Origin: a bacterium
Lineage (GTDB): Bacteria; Cyanobacteriota; Vampirovibrionia; Gastranaerophilales; Gastranaerophilaceae
NCBI GenBank assembly: GCA_017541465.1
Contig: JAFXYZ010000009.1
Location: 48,157-112,156, forward strand
Reading direction: 5' to 3'
Length of the DNA: 64,000 bases
Shown here: piece after piece, positions 33,227 through 42,000 of the stretch
How positions within the stretch are numbered: the stretch's first letter is position 1
How the letters are laid out: every line of letters starts with the position of its first letter
Translations under genes and position numbers: made by a program
The notes under the pieces: generated by a model
What the model was told of the DNA's origin: nothing
Databases searched by the model: none
The model's input: the letters and a program-made list of their open reading frames with translations, nothing else

Positions 33227-35226
33227 TATCTTTTCCTTGTCTTTTTAAACTTTGATTTCTTTTTTGCATCGTTATAATAAACCGCATTATTGCTGACTTC
33301 GGGCTTTGTATAGGTGTAAACGGAATGTTGTTTTTTAGCAGTTTCATCTGAATTTTTATTAAAAACTCTTGTAGAGAGCGCATCCATATACTTTTGACTG
33401 AAGTGAGCATAATCAAAAAGGATAATACCGTTTGCGCCGACCTCACGTGATTTTTGAATTTGAATGAGCAAATCATCGACAGATCCGCCCATAAAGGTTA
33501 CAAACAGCCCCGAATACAGTGCGGTGTCGTTGTTTACGGTCATTCTAACATTTTTTAAAAGCATTTCTGCAGTGTTTTTATCACTCGTCAAAATCAGCGG
33601 AGTAACTGCATCAACGAGCCCGTTGTTTACCCAAACCTTCCAGTTCTGCATCTTTGTAGAAACTGCTTTGTTTAAATCGGGAAATACGACTGCACTGAGC
33701 AATATATTTTGCGGTTTAGTTTTTTTGTGAACTGTTTCAACAAAAGTTGAAATCTTGTTCTGGCGGTACTTTGACCATGTTTTCCAGTCCTGAGTGCCGT
33801 AAGAAATGTTAATGGGATCCGTGTTCGTGTAGTTTATAAATTCTGTTCTTGCCGCCTCTGTGTAGCCCCAGTTCGAGCTTTCATAACCCCCAAACTTAGG
33901 CTCAACCGTCTGAGGATAACGGATATAATCAAGGTTAATTCCGTCAGGCCTGTAGACAGTAATGATTTCATCAATTAATCTGTATAAAAACTCTCTGACT
34001 GCTTCATTCGCAGGATCAAGGAAATATCCGTTATTCTCTGAGAGCGAAACAACGGGAGAGGTGGAGTCATAGTTAGACTTTCTCTTGTTTGACCATTGGG
34101 GATAAGTATTTACAATAGTTCCTCTTGTGTTATTCTGCCCTGCATAGAAGGTCTCAAACCAGATATGAAGTTTCATTCCCCGCTTGTGGCACTCGTTTAT
34201 CCAGACTGCGAGAGGATCAAACCCGACAAACTCCGGGCGCTGGCTTATTACGTTATATTCCTTCAGAACAGTACTCGGGTAAATCGTCATCCCGTGGTAG
34301 TAGGTTTCGAGAAAAATGTTGTCTATCCCTGCCTGATTAAGTTTTTCGACTGTCTTTATAATTGCCTCTTCACTTGCTTCAACAGGTCTGAGCCATACAC
34401 CTTTAAACTCATCAGCCTTGTATGGAATAGCATATTTTATGGCGTCATTCAGGTAGGTCATTGAACTGTGGACATACTGCTGGGTTTTCGCCTTGTCTTT
34501 TTCGCCTTTTTTGAGCTGTTCTTTTGCTTTAATCAAATATTCACTGGGCTTTTTGTCATCATAGAGAATATCCTGGTTTCTGTAATATTCAACCAGGGCA
34601 TTGACCTCTCTTATCCTCTCTTTAGCCGCAAAAATAAGACTGTCAGGGGTAAGCTGAACGACAAGATTATTATAAAGATAGTCAATAGTAACATTTGAGC
34701 CAACCTGAATGTTCTCTGTTATCCATTTCTTTGCTTTTCCGTGACCGCTTATGACAAACCCGTTGTCGGGAATAATCGAATCAGCACCGTTGAGCCTTAC
34801 AACAGTTCCGTTGACGACAATAGCCTCCGTTCCAAACTCGTTAGTTCCAGTCCTCAGCCCGTATTCAGGTGTATAAACTATTAACTGGTTAGGACCTCTG
34901 AGCCCGGGGTAATAGGAATTATTCCCGTTTGCTTTGCTCGGATTAATTGCGTTTATTTGTGTTGAAACTTCTTTATAAACAATATCGTTTGCCTGCAAAA
35001 AGTTTAAATTGGGCGAATTTTTGATTATGTTCGTGTTGATGACGTTAGGATTAAAGTTATAAACAGGAATTTCCTTCTGCTGTTTAAACCTCGTAGCAAC
35101 GGTTTCCTGCCTGATGTAGTCCGACAACTGCACAAAATCTCTTGCATGAGGTGTCTGCGTCTGCGCAAAAGCAACTCCATACATTGATATACATAATCCC
35201 AAGAATATTGATAAAATAAATCTCAT
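33226..35226 (-). CDS. Secreted GH10-like (DUF187) glycoside hydrolase family protein
   Basis: 666 residues. A Sec signal peptide (about 1-21, LSIFLGLCISMYGVAFA then QTQT) starts it. The C-terminal half is the family 10-like/DUF187 barrel: EFKGVWLRP, NIFLETYYHGMTIYP, FDPLAVWINECHKRGMKLHIW, PDGINLDYIRYP. Such proteins are thought to cleave peptidoglycan or other cell-wall polysaccharides. The N-terminal half (about 60-270) is not recognised; it contains strand-rich sequence and a helical region. Co-transcription with dapF supports a cell-wall role. Confidence 0.85.
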   Translation of the reverse strand: MRFILSIFLGLCISMYGVAFAQTQTPHARDFVQLSDYIRQETVATRFKQQKEIPVYNFNPNVINTNIIKNSPNLNFLQANDIVYKEVSTQINAINPSKANGNNSYYPGLRGPNQLIVYTPEYGLRTGTNEFGTEAIVVNGTVVRLNGADSIIPDNGFVISGHGKAKKWITENIQVGSNVTIDYLYNNLVVQLTPDSLIFAAKERIREVNALVEYYRNQDILYDDKKPSEYLIKAKEQLKKGEKDKAKTQQYVHSSMTYLNDAIKYAIPYKADEFKGVWLRPVEASEEAIIKTVEKLNQAGIDNIFLETYYHGMTIYPSTVLKEYNVISQRPEFVGFDPLAVWINECHKRGMKLHIWFETFYAGQNNTRGTIVNTYPQWSNKRKSNYDSTSPVVSLSENNGYFLDPANEAVREFLYRLIDEIITVYRPDGINLDYIRYPQTVEPKFGGYESSNWGYTEAARTEFINYTNTDPINISYGTQDWKTWSKYRQNKISTFVETVHKKTKPQNILLSAVVFPDLNKAVSTKMQNWKVWVNNGLVDAVTPLILTSDKNTAEMLLKNVRMTVNNDTALYSGLFVTFMGGSVDDLLIQIQKSREVGANGIILFDYAHFSQKYMDALSTRVFNKNSDETAKKQHSVYTYTKPEVSNNAVYYNDAKKKSKFKKTRKR

Positions 35227-35360
35227 GTCATAACAATAATAATCTAAGGACAGAATTTTATCAATGAAAATCTGATTTTTCTCTGAGATGATTAAGAAAT
35301 AATTAATAAAAATTAAAAATTTATAATTCTGTATTATTATGTTATAGGAGAAATATTAAC

Positions 35361-36398
35361 ATGGAATACAAAGATTATTATAAAATTTTAGGCGTTGAAA
35401 GAGATGCAGATTTGGCGAAAATCAAATCGGCATACAGAAAACTTGCGAGGAAATACCACCCCGATGTTAATAAATCGCCTGATGCGGTAAATAAATTCAA
35501 GGATATAAACGAAGCCTACGAGGTATTGTCGGATAAAGACAAGAAGGCGCGCTATGATTCTCTGGGCGCAAACTGGCAGGAGGGTGCTAATTTCACACCG
35601 CCTCCGGGGTTTGAAGGGTTTAATTTTAACCAGGGCGGATATTCTCAGGACTTTTCGGGCGGGTTTTCGGACTTCTTCAGCTCGATTTTCGGAGATATTT
35701 TAAATGCACAGGGGGCATCAAGAGCAAAAGGACGGTCTTCGGGGACTTCTTATGAGGATATTTTTTCTCAGGGCGGGTTTAATCAATACGGTGGAAAAAC
35801 TTCTTCAAAACCGCCAAAGAGTGAAAATCTTGATGTTACACAGGACTTAAACGTTACCGCAGCAGACTTGATGAGCAATATGCCTATTTCGGTTAAACAA
35901 AACACATTTGAAAAATGCACAAAATGCTCGGGTGTCGGCTCAAACTGTTATGAGTGCGGCGGAACGGGTGTTAAGAAACAGACAAAAGTCCTCAACGTAA
36001 AAATTCCGAGAGGAATAAAAGAAGGGCAGAAAATAAGACTCGCAGGCGAAGGAAAATCTGACGAATACGGACGAAAAGGAGATTTATACTTTGTTCTTCG
36101 GTTTAAAGACAGTGAATACAGCATAAAAGATGATAATTTAATAAAAAACGTTGAGATAACACCGTCTGAAGCTGTTTTTGGATGCACAAAAAATATTGAA
36201 ACACTCCACGGAAAAATTAATATTAAAATACCTCAAAATTCAAGAACAGGACAGATGTTAAGATTAAAGAACTTAGGACTTCCGCTAAAGACAGGAGGTT
36301 ACGGAAACCTGAACGTCAAAATTATGATTAATCTTCCGAAAGAATTAACAAATAAACAAAAGGAATTGTATAAACAATTACTTGAACTTGAGAAATAA
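35361..36398 (+). CDS. DnaJ-family co-chaperone with half zinc finger
   Basis: 345 residues. J domain (1-70) with HPD at 33-35, Gly/Phe-rich region (about 75-150), then a cysteine module, then two substrate-binding beta domains (about 200-340, KIPRGIKEGQKIRLAGEG). The zinc module has only two C-x2-C-x-G-x-G units (CTKCSGVG and CYECGGTG), where classic DnaJ has four. It is therefore intermediate between DnaJ and CbpA. It stimulates DnaK ATPase. AGGAG precedes the ATG. No dnaK or grpE nearby. Confidence 0.9.
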   Translation: MEYKDYYKILGVERDADLAKIKSAYRKLARKYHPDVNKSPDAVNKFKDINEAYEVLSDKDKKARYDSLGANWQEGANFTPPPGFEGFNFNQGGYSQDFSGGFSDFFSSIFGDILNAQGASRAKGRSSGTSYEDIFSQGGFNQYGGKTSSKPPKSENLDVTQDLNVTAADLMSNMPISVKQNTFEKCTKCSGVGSNCYECGGTGVKKQTKVLNVKIPRGIKEGQKIRLAGEGKSDEYGRKGDLYFVLRFKDSEYSIKDDNLIKNVEITPSEAVFGCTKNIETLHGKINIKIPQNSRTGQMLRLKNLGLPLKTGGYGNLNVKIMINLPKELTNKQKELYKQLLELEK

Positions 36399-36408
36399 TT
36401 AGTTTTAT

Positions 36409-36457
36409 CCCTCTCCTATGGGAGAGGGCAGCCCGTAGGTCGTGTTGTCAAACACGA
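36409..36457. repeat. Two adjacent palindromes between convergent genes
   Basis: CCCTCTCC-TATG-GGAGAGGG (36409-36428) is a perfect 8-bp inverted repeat. It is followed by GCAGCCCGTAGG and a second hairpin TCGTGTT-GTCA-AACACGA (36440-36457). No T-tract follows the first; together they may serve as terminator for dnaJ and the efflux operon but look like dispersed repeat modules. Confidence 0.7.
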
Positions 36458-36479
36458 CATTCAAAAGCAAAAACAGAAA

Positions 36480-37709
36480 TTATTCATACCTCAGGGCATC
36501 TATCGGGTTCAATAATGAGGCTTTGTGAGCGGGGTAATAGCCGAAGCCTATCCCGACAAGTGCCGAAAACCCTAGAGATAAGAAGATAGAGGATATTGAA
36601 ATTGAAGGTGTTAAGTCCGCAGAGAACAGCCGAACGGACTCCGCCCCGATAATTCCCGTCACAACACCAATCAGACCGCCTATCATCGATAACAAAAAGG
36701 ACTCAATAAGGAATTGCCACCTTATATCAGATGCTCTTGCACCTATTGCCATTCTGATACCGATTTCCTTCGTTCTTTCAGTAACGGAAACGAGCATAAT
36801 ATTCATAATACCTATACCGCCAACGAGAAGCGAAACCGAAGCGATAGAAGCGAGCAAAACCGCAAAGGTATTAACTGTTGATTTCATTTTTTCCTGAAAC
36901 TCCGCAGAATTTCTGATTTCAAAGTCTTTTGTCTGGGTTCTGCCTATTTTGTGTCTGGTTCTTAAAAGAGCATCTATCTGGTTTGATACCTCGTCAAGCG
37001 AGTCAGCATCAAGCCCTTTAACCAGTATCTGAGAAACAGTACCGGGGAAAGCAGTACCAAAAACTTTTTTTTGTGCTGTTGTAATAGGTATCATCGCCAA
37101 ATCGTCCTGGTCAAACGGTCCTGAAGCACCTTTTGATTTAAGCACACCGATAACTTTAAACGGCACATTTCCAATACGAATAGTTTTATTAATGGGGTTT
37201 AAATCCCCAAAGAGTTCATTTGCAACAGTCGAGCCGATGAGCGCAACCTTAGCGTAATTTTGCAGGTCATCAGGAGTAAAACTGCGCCCGTATTCGATTT
37301 CGTAGTTCTTTATATACAAATACTGAGGTGAAATACCGTAAATAGTGCTCGACCAGTTCTGGTTTCCGTACATTAACTGCTTGTTTTCAGAGGAAAGCAC
37401 AGCAACGGCATCAAGCCCTTCAATGTTTCTGGCTATTGCTTTTGCGTCACTGTCCGTCAGAGAAGGCTTTGTACCTACCCCCATTCTGACACCGCCCGAT
37501 TTTGCCGAGGCAGAGCGCACCGTAAGAATATTTGAGCCCATTGACTCCATGTTCTTTTGCACCTTCTCACTTGCCCCGGTTCCGATGGCAAGCATTATGA
37601 TAACTGCACTAACACCTATAATTATACCCAAACTCGTCAGGGCAGAGCGCATTTTGTTTACCTTGAGCGAGTTTAAAGCCATTTTTAATGTCGAACTGAA
37701 GTCTATCAT
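36480..37709 (-). CDS. MacB-type ABC transporter permease
   Basis: 409 residues: N-terminal helix, large periplasmic MacB core domain (about 45-270), then three C-terminal helices (FtsX domain). Motifs MRSALTSLGIIIGVSAVIIMLA at the first helix and VTERTKEIGIRMAIGARASDI before the last helices are typical. Here permease and ATPase are separate proteins, unlike the fused MacB of E. coli. It would transmit ATP energy to the periplasm to drive substrate through a TolC channel. It overlaps the ATPase gene by 4 bases. Confidence 0.92.
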   Translation of the reverse strand: MIDFSSTLKMALNSLKVNKMRSALTSLGIIIGVSAVIIMLAIGTGASEKVQKNMESMGSNILTVRSASAKSGGVRMGVGTKPSLTDSDAKAIARNIEGLDAVAVLSSENKQLMYGNQNWSSTIYGISPQYLYIKNYEIEYGRSFTPDDLQNYAKVALIGSTVANELFGDLNPINKTIRIGNVPFKVIGVLKSKGASGPFDQDDLAMIPITTAQKKVFGTAFPGTVSQILVKGLDADSLDEVSNQIDALLRTRHKIGRTQTKDFEIRNSAEFQEKMKSTVNTFAVLLASIASVSLLVGGIGIMNIMLVSVTERTKEIGIRMAIGARASDIRWQFLIESFLLSMIGGLIGVVTGIIGAESVRLFSADLTPSISISSIFLSLGFSALVGIGFGYYPAHKASLLNPIDALRYE

Positions 37710-38416
37710 TGTTGTTTATTCTTTATCCATTCTTCTTTTGATTGGTCTGAAATGATTTTGCCGTCTTTAAACCTCACGATTCGCTTGCAGTATTCCGCAA
37801 TATCGGGCTCGTGGGTTACGAGAATTATTGTTTTGCCTGTCTGTTTGTTGAGATTAACAAAAAATTCCATAATCTCAATACTGGTCTTTGTGTCGAGGTT
37901 ACCTGTAGGCTCATCTGCAAGTATAATCGGGGCATCGTTCACAAGCGCTCTTGCAATAGCGACTCTCTGCTGCTGACCACCTGACATCTGGTTTGGCATA
38001 TGGTCCTCTCTTTGTTCGAGCCCGACAACCTTCAGCATCTCTCTTGCCCGTTTTTTGCGCTCTTCAGGAGGTATTCCCTTATAAATCATCGGGAGCTCAA
38101 CATTTTCAAGTGCCGTTGTTCTTGAAATAAGGTTAAACCCCTGAAAAACAAACCCGATTTTAAGATTTCTTATATCCGCAAGTTTCTCTGAGCTTAAATT
38201 CAGAACATCAATTCCGTCAAGATAATAACTCCCTGAATTTGGCTTATCAAGAGTACCGAGCATATTCATGCAGGTTGATTTCCCCGAGCCCGATGCACCC
38301 ATAATCGCAACAAACTCACCCTCTTCAACAGAAAGAGAAACGTCATCGAGCGCGTTGAAGGAATCATCGCCAGTTACATAAGTCTTTATTGCATGTTTAA
38401 TTTCGATAAGCGCCAT
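37706..38416 (-). CDS. MacB/LolD-type ABC transporter ATPase
   Basis: 236 residues. Walker A GASGSGKST, Q-loop VFQGFNL, signature MSGGQQQRVAIARAL, Walker B IILADEPTGNLD and the switch His in LVTHEPDIA are intact. The family is that of mechanotransmitting exporters (MacB, LolD, FtsE). It sits between the permease and adaptor genes in the efflux operon. Confidence 0.94.
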   Translation of the reverse strand: MALIEIKHAIKTYVTGDDSFNALDDVSLSVEEGEFVAIMGASGSGKSTCMNMLGTLDKPNSGSYYLDGIDVLNLSSEKLADIRNLKIGFVFQGFNLISRTTALENVELPMIYKGIPPEERKKRAREMLKVVGLEQREDHMPNQMSGGQQQRVAIARALVNDAPIILADEPTGNLDTKTSIEIMEFFVNLNKQTGKTIILVTHEPDIAEYCKRIVRFKDGKIISDQSKEEWIKNKQQ

Positions 38417-38426
38417 TTTTCACCTA

Positions 38427-39587
38427 TTATCTCGGCATTGGAGGTCTCATCGAGCCCCCGCCCTTTTGAGCCTTGCTGCCGTCAAGTTTTTTGCCGATAT
38501 ATATAACATCATTTTCGTTTAGGTCTTCACCTTCAATTTCGGTATAGGAATCGTTGCTGACACCAACTTTTATTGTTTTTCTGACAGGCTGACCGTTTTC
38601 CTGCACCCAGATACCCTGCTCTTCATACTTTTGCTTATTGGTTTCGGGTGAAAATCTGAGCGCTCTGTTTGGAACAGTCAGAACATCCTCACTTTTGTTT
38701 GTGATAATCGAAACATTAGCCGTCATGCCCGGCATCATCTTGCCGTCTGCATTATCTACACCAATAATGACAGTATATGTTACAACATTTGACTCTGTTT
38801 TCGGGGAACAACGAACCTGAGTAACAGTTCCCATAAAGGTTTCATCGGGATAACCGTCTAGAGTGTATTCAACCTCCTGCCCTTCTTTGACTTTGCCGAT
38901 ATCCGCTTCAGAGACACTTGTTTCTATCTGCATTTTTGTTAAATCCTCGGCAACAGTAAAGAGTGTCGGAGTTTGATAGCTTGAAGCAACTGTCTGACCG
39001 ACTTCAACAGATTTTGAAATAATTGTTCCCTTAACGGGTGAAATAATTTTTGTATATCCGAGATTAGCTTTTGCCGTACCAAGATTAGCCTGTGCCTGAG
39101 CTATACTTGCATGAGCCGCGGCAATTTCCGCTTTATCCGCCAGATACTGCGCTCTTTTGCTTTCAACATCATCTTTTGAAACGAGGTTTCTTTTATAGAG
39201 ATTTGAATACCTTTCATAAGTGTTTTTATCGTATTCAATTTTCGCCTGAGCCTTTGCAAGAGAGGCTTTTGCGTTCATAATATTTGCGTTTGACTGATTT
39301 AGTGATGCTTCAAACAGGGAAGTGTCGATTTGCGCCAATAATTGTCCTTTTTCGACTTTAGAGTTGTAATCGACATACATCTCGACGATTTTGCCAGAAA
39401 CCTGAGCACCGACATCGACCTTATTGATAGGCTGAATAGTGCCCGATGCCTCGACAATGGTTGTCAGAGTTCTCTTTTTTATTGTGTCGGTGATATATTT
39501 TCCGCCGTCTTTACCATTTGAAAAGCCAAAGAAATAAACACCTGCGGATATTAAAATTACCAAAAAGAAAATTATTATTTTTTTCAT
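38427..39587 (-). CDS. Periplasmic adaptor (HlyD/MacA-type membrane fusion protein)
   Basis: 386 residues. It is anchored by an N-terminal helix (about 3-20). A lipoyl-like region (VEASGTIQPINKVDVGAQVSG, KVEKGQLLAQID), a long alpha hairpin rich in Ala/Lys (about 95-160), the second half of the lipoyl domain (SPVKGTIISKSVEVGQTV) and beta-barrel domains follow. This is the MacA layout. It links the inner-membrane transporter to the TolC channel. It starts 2 bases after the TolC-like gene ends. Confidence 0.93.
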   Translation of the reverse strand: MKKIIIFFLVILISAGVYFFGFSNGKDGGKYITDTIKKRTLTTIVEASGTIQPINKVDVGAQVSGKIVEMYVDYNSKVEKGQLLAQIDTSLFEASLNQSNANIMNAKASLAKAQAKIEYDKNTYERYSNLYKRNLVSKDDVESKRAQYLADKAEIAAAHASIAQAQANLGTAKANLGYTKIISPVKGTIISKSVEVGQTVASSYQTPTLFTVAEDLTKMQIETSVSEADIGKVKEGQEVEYTLDGYPDETFMGTVTQVRCSPKTESNVVTYTVIIGVDNADGKMMPGMTANVSIITNKSEDVLTVPNRALRFSPETNKQKYEEQGIWVQENGQPVRKTIKVGVSNDSYTEIEGEDLNENDVIYIGKKLDGSKAQKGGGSMRPPMPR

Positions 39588-39589
39588 TT

Positions 39590-41011
39590 TTATCTTTCTC
39601 CCATAGCACTCTGGAGTGAAACGAGGGCTTCATTATAGTTATGCACCGCCTGGATATATGCCTGCTGTGCGTTGTTATAATTGACTTTTGCGTCCTGGAG
39701 TTCTATAAAATTGCCCAAACCGACATCATATCTTGCATCCGCAAGTTCATAGTTTTCAAGAGTCTGAAAAACCTTTTCCTGCAAAAGAGGAATTTTCTTT
39801 TCCTGCTCGATTAAAGCGATATAACTTTCTTCAACGCTGAAATGAACGTCCTCAGCCGCCTCGTGGGTGGTTTGTTTTGCAATCTCAAGTTCTGATTCCG
39901 CCTGTTTAATTTTGAGATTTATTTCCATAAAATTAAGATTTGACGTGGACAAATCAATCCCAACTCCGAAAGAATGAGTGTTATAGTGCTGAGAATTAAT
40001 TAAATTATAGGTGGCGCTGCCCGTTAAATTAGGGAGATAAGAGCGTTTTGTATATTTAATATACTCTTCAGCGTAGTCCTGCATTGCTTTAACGGCAAGA
40101 TAATCAGGTCTTTGTTTGAACGCAATTTCAAGACACTCCTCTAGCGTTTTGTCAAACGGTTTAAATTCAAAGCCCTTGAGCATATCAACTTTTTCAACCT
40201 GAGTGGATAAAACATTATCGGGTACTCTTTCCGTTCCGTCGGGGGCTGTCGTATTTGTACCGATTTTACTCAGTATTTTGTTTATATATGCCCTTGTATC
40301 CTTAAAGTTTTCGGGAGATTTGAGGGTGTAATTTGGGGCATCTTCAAAGCACATAGCCTCATTTAGCGCAACAAAAGCGAGTTTATAAGTTTTTTCGGCA
40401 TTTAAAAGTTGAATTTTTGCATCACTGAGATAGACCTCCTGATTAACAACATCAATCCTTGAAACCAAACCCTCATCAAAGAAAGCCTTTGTTCTGGCGT
40501 ATTGTCTTTCGTTGATTTGAACGTTAGAGACCTGAACATCGAGATTTGCTTCCGCTGCAATTACCGCATAGAAGTTCTTTTTGACATTGTTAACTGTCGA
40601 AATAACCATATCATCATAGTCATACTGGGCGGCAATAAGGTTTAATTTCTGCATTTTGACAGAGGAAAGGACTTTCCCGAAACTGTATATTAACTGCCTT
40701 AACCCGACACCTGCGCTGTAAACATTTGAAGAAGTATTTAAGTCCCTGCCTGTTCTGTGGTCATAATCATATCCTCCGCTTGCGGCAACTGTGGGAAAAT
40801 AACTTGATTTTGCAAGCCCGACATTATCTTTTGCGAGTTCAATACGCTCCTTGTATATTTTTATATAGTGGCTGTGAGAGAGAGCAAAATCAATGCAATC
40901 CTGAAGTGTAGCTTCCGAGTTTTCCGTTATTTCCTCTATCGCAAAAGCGGGCGCACTCAGAATAAAACACAAAGAGAGCATCAATACTATATTTTTTACG
41001 GATAATTTCAT
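39590..41011 (-). CDS. TolC-family outer membrane efflux protein
   Basis: 473 residues. Sec signal peptide (about 1-24, ending APAFA), then two repeated helical-hairpin halves with the TolC patterns LQDCIDFALSHSHYIK / LEECLEIAFKQRPDYLAVK and the paired end regions ARTKAFFDEGLVSRIDV / ADARYDVGLGNFIELQDAKVNY. It forms a trimeric channel across outer membrane and periplasm. It is the first gene of the efflux operon and implies a double-membrane cell. AGAGG precedes the ATG. Confidence 0.93.
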   Translation of the reverse strand: MKLSVKNIVLMLSLCFILSAPAFAIEEITENSEATLQDCIDFALSHSHYIKIYKERIELAKDNVGLAKSSYFPTVAASGGYDYDHRTGRDLNTSSNVYSAGVGLRQLIYSFGKVLSSVKMQKLNLIAAQYDYDDMVISTVNNVKKNFYAVIAAEANLDVQVSNVQINERQYARTKAFFDEGLVSRIDVVNQEVYLSDAKIQLLNAEKTYKLAFVALNEAMCFEDAPNYTLKSPENFKDTRAYINKILSKIGTNTTAPDGTERVPDNVLSTQVEKVDMLKGFEFKPFDKTLEECLEIAFKQRPDYLAVKAMQDYAEEYIKYTKRSYLPNLTGSATYNLINSQHYNTHSFGVGIDLSTSNLNFMEINLKIKQAESELEIAKQTTHEAAEDVHFSVEESYIALIEQEKKIPLLQEKVFQTLENYELADARYDVGLGNFIELQDAKVNYNNAQQAYIQAVHNYNEALVSLQSAMGER

Positions 41012-41024
41012 AAAATCCTCTGTA

Positions 41025-41059
41025 ATTATCGTTTGACTAACTACATTTTATCAAACGAT
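41025..41059 (-). promoter_or_regulatory. Promoter with overlapping palindromic operator of the efflux operon
   Basis: On the minus strand TTGATA (41054-41049), 18-base spacer, GATAAT (41030-41025). A 9-bp perfect inverted repeat, ATCGTTTGA (41028-41036) and TCAAACGAT (41051-41059) with 14 bases between, covers the -35 and most of the spacer up to the -10. That is a classic place for a repressor site controlling the tolC-like/macAB-like genes. Confidence 0.65.
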
Positions 41060-41078
41060 TAGAAAAAAGAAAAGTTCA

Positions 41079-41726
41079 TTACACATTTGAAAGAGTTTTT
41101 TCTTCTTCCTTATCTGAATTTGATGAGGGTGAAACTTCTTTTTTATCCGAAGATTTCATTATTGAATGTCTTTTTTTATAGACAACAACGCAGAAGAGGA
41201 CAATAACAACAGTTGCTGCAATAATAATATATTCAATATACTGTTTTATTAACTCTCCAAAGAACATCAGAAAAAGGCTGACGATAAAAAATCTCATCCC
41301 GCGCCCTAAGAAACTTGCAAGCATAAACTTCCAAAAGTTCATATTCAAAACACCGCTTGCGATTGTAAAGATTTTGTAGGGAAGGGGGGAAAACGCAGAG
41401 AAGAAAACCGCAAACGAGCCGTATTCGGCGTACATTTTTTCAACCGCCTCAAAGCCTTCTTTACCTTTGTTTCTGAAAAGCCAGTTAAAGACGGGACGAC
41501 CGCCAAAATAACCGATACCCCAGCCGATACCTCCGCCTAAAGCGGAAGCAACAGTACAAAGAAAAGCATAATAAAGCGCCCTGTCAGGGTTAGCCAAATC
41601 CAAAGGTATTAAAAATACATCGGGAGGAGGCATAAGGAAGAAACTTTCAATGAAAGAATCAATGACCATCCCCCATACTCCTAAGGACTGAAAATATGAA
41701 TAAATATTGGCTAACAATTCGTGCAT
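41079..41726 (-). CDS. DedA/VTT-family membrane protein
   Basis: 215 residues with about five hydrophobic segments. The VTT/SNARE-associated domain is recognisable by GWGIGYFGGRPVF, FSPLPYKIFTIASGVL and FLASFLGRGMRFF, matching the YqaA-like branch of DedA proteins, proposed lipid scramblases or flippases. A hydrophilic, charged tail of about 35 residues ends the protein. It has AGGAG before its ATG. The efflux operon downstream has its own promoter. Confidence 0.85.
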   Translation of the reverse strand: MHELLANIYSYFQSLGVWGMVIDSFIESFFLMPPPDVFLIPLDLANPDRALYYAFLCTVASALGGGIGWGIGYFGGRPVFNWLFRNKGKEGFEAVEKMYAEYGSFAVFFSAFSPLPYKIFTIASGVLNMNFWKFMLASFLGRGMRFFIVSLFLMFFGELIKQYIEYIIIAATVVIVLFCVVVYKKRHSIMKSSDKKEVSPSSNSDKEEEKTLSNV

Positions 41727-41828
41727 GGTTTTTCTCCTGACAAAAATAATAACATAAAGAAATTTTTAAAAGTTACACTTTGCCTTTTTTATTTAGAAGT
41801 ATTAATATAATTGTTGCAAATGCAACGT

Positions 41829-41990
41829 GAAAAACCGGACGGACGGAGTGTGCGGGAGCGGGTGCGTTGGCGGAGCCAAAAGCACATTCCAGCAAAACGA
41901 GTCCGGGTAGCAACAACCGAAAAGGCGACTGCGATAGCAAAAGCCTTGACAGGTTGGAGCGTGAAGGTTTTTCAAGACAACGGAGATTTT
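41829..41990. repeat. Mosaic intergenic repeat upstream of Crp/Fnr gene
   Basis: Shares its start (GAAAAACCGGACGGACG) and end (TTTTTCAAGACAACGGA) with the copy ending at 30058, and an internal 27-base stretch with 12611-12637. It lies right up to the crp-like gene and could supply or disturb its promoter; TTGACA occurs at 41946-41951 within it. Confidence 0.7.
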
Positions 41991-42000
41991 ATTAAAACAG

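Noticed and set aside
34096..34464. 122-codon plus-strand frame opposite the GH10-like gene
   Set aside because: Antisense to conserved GH10-like motifs; no start signal.
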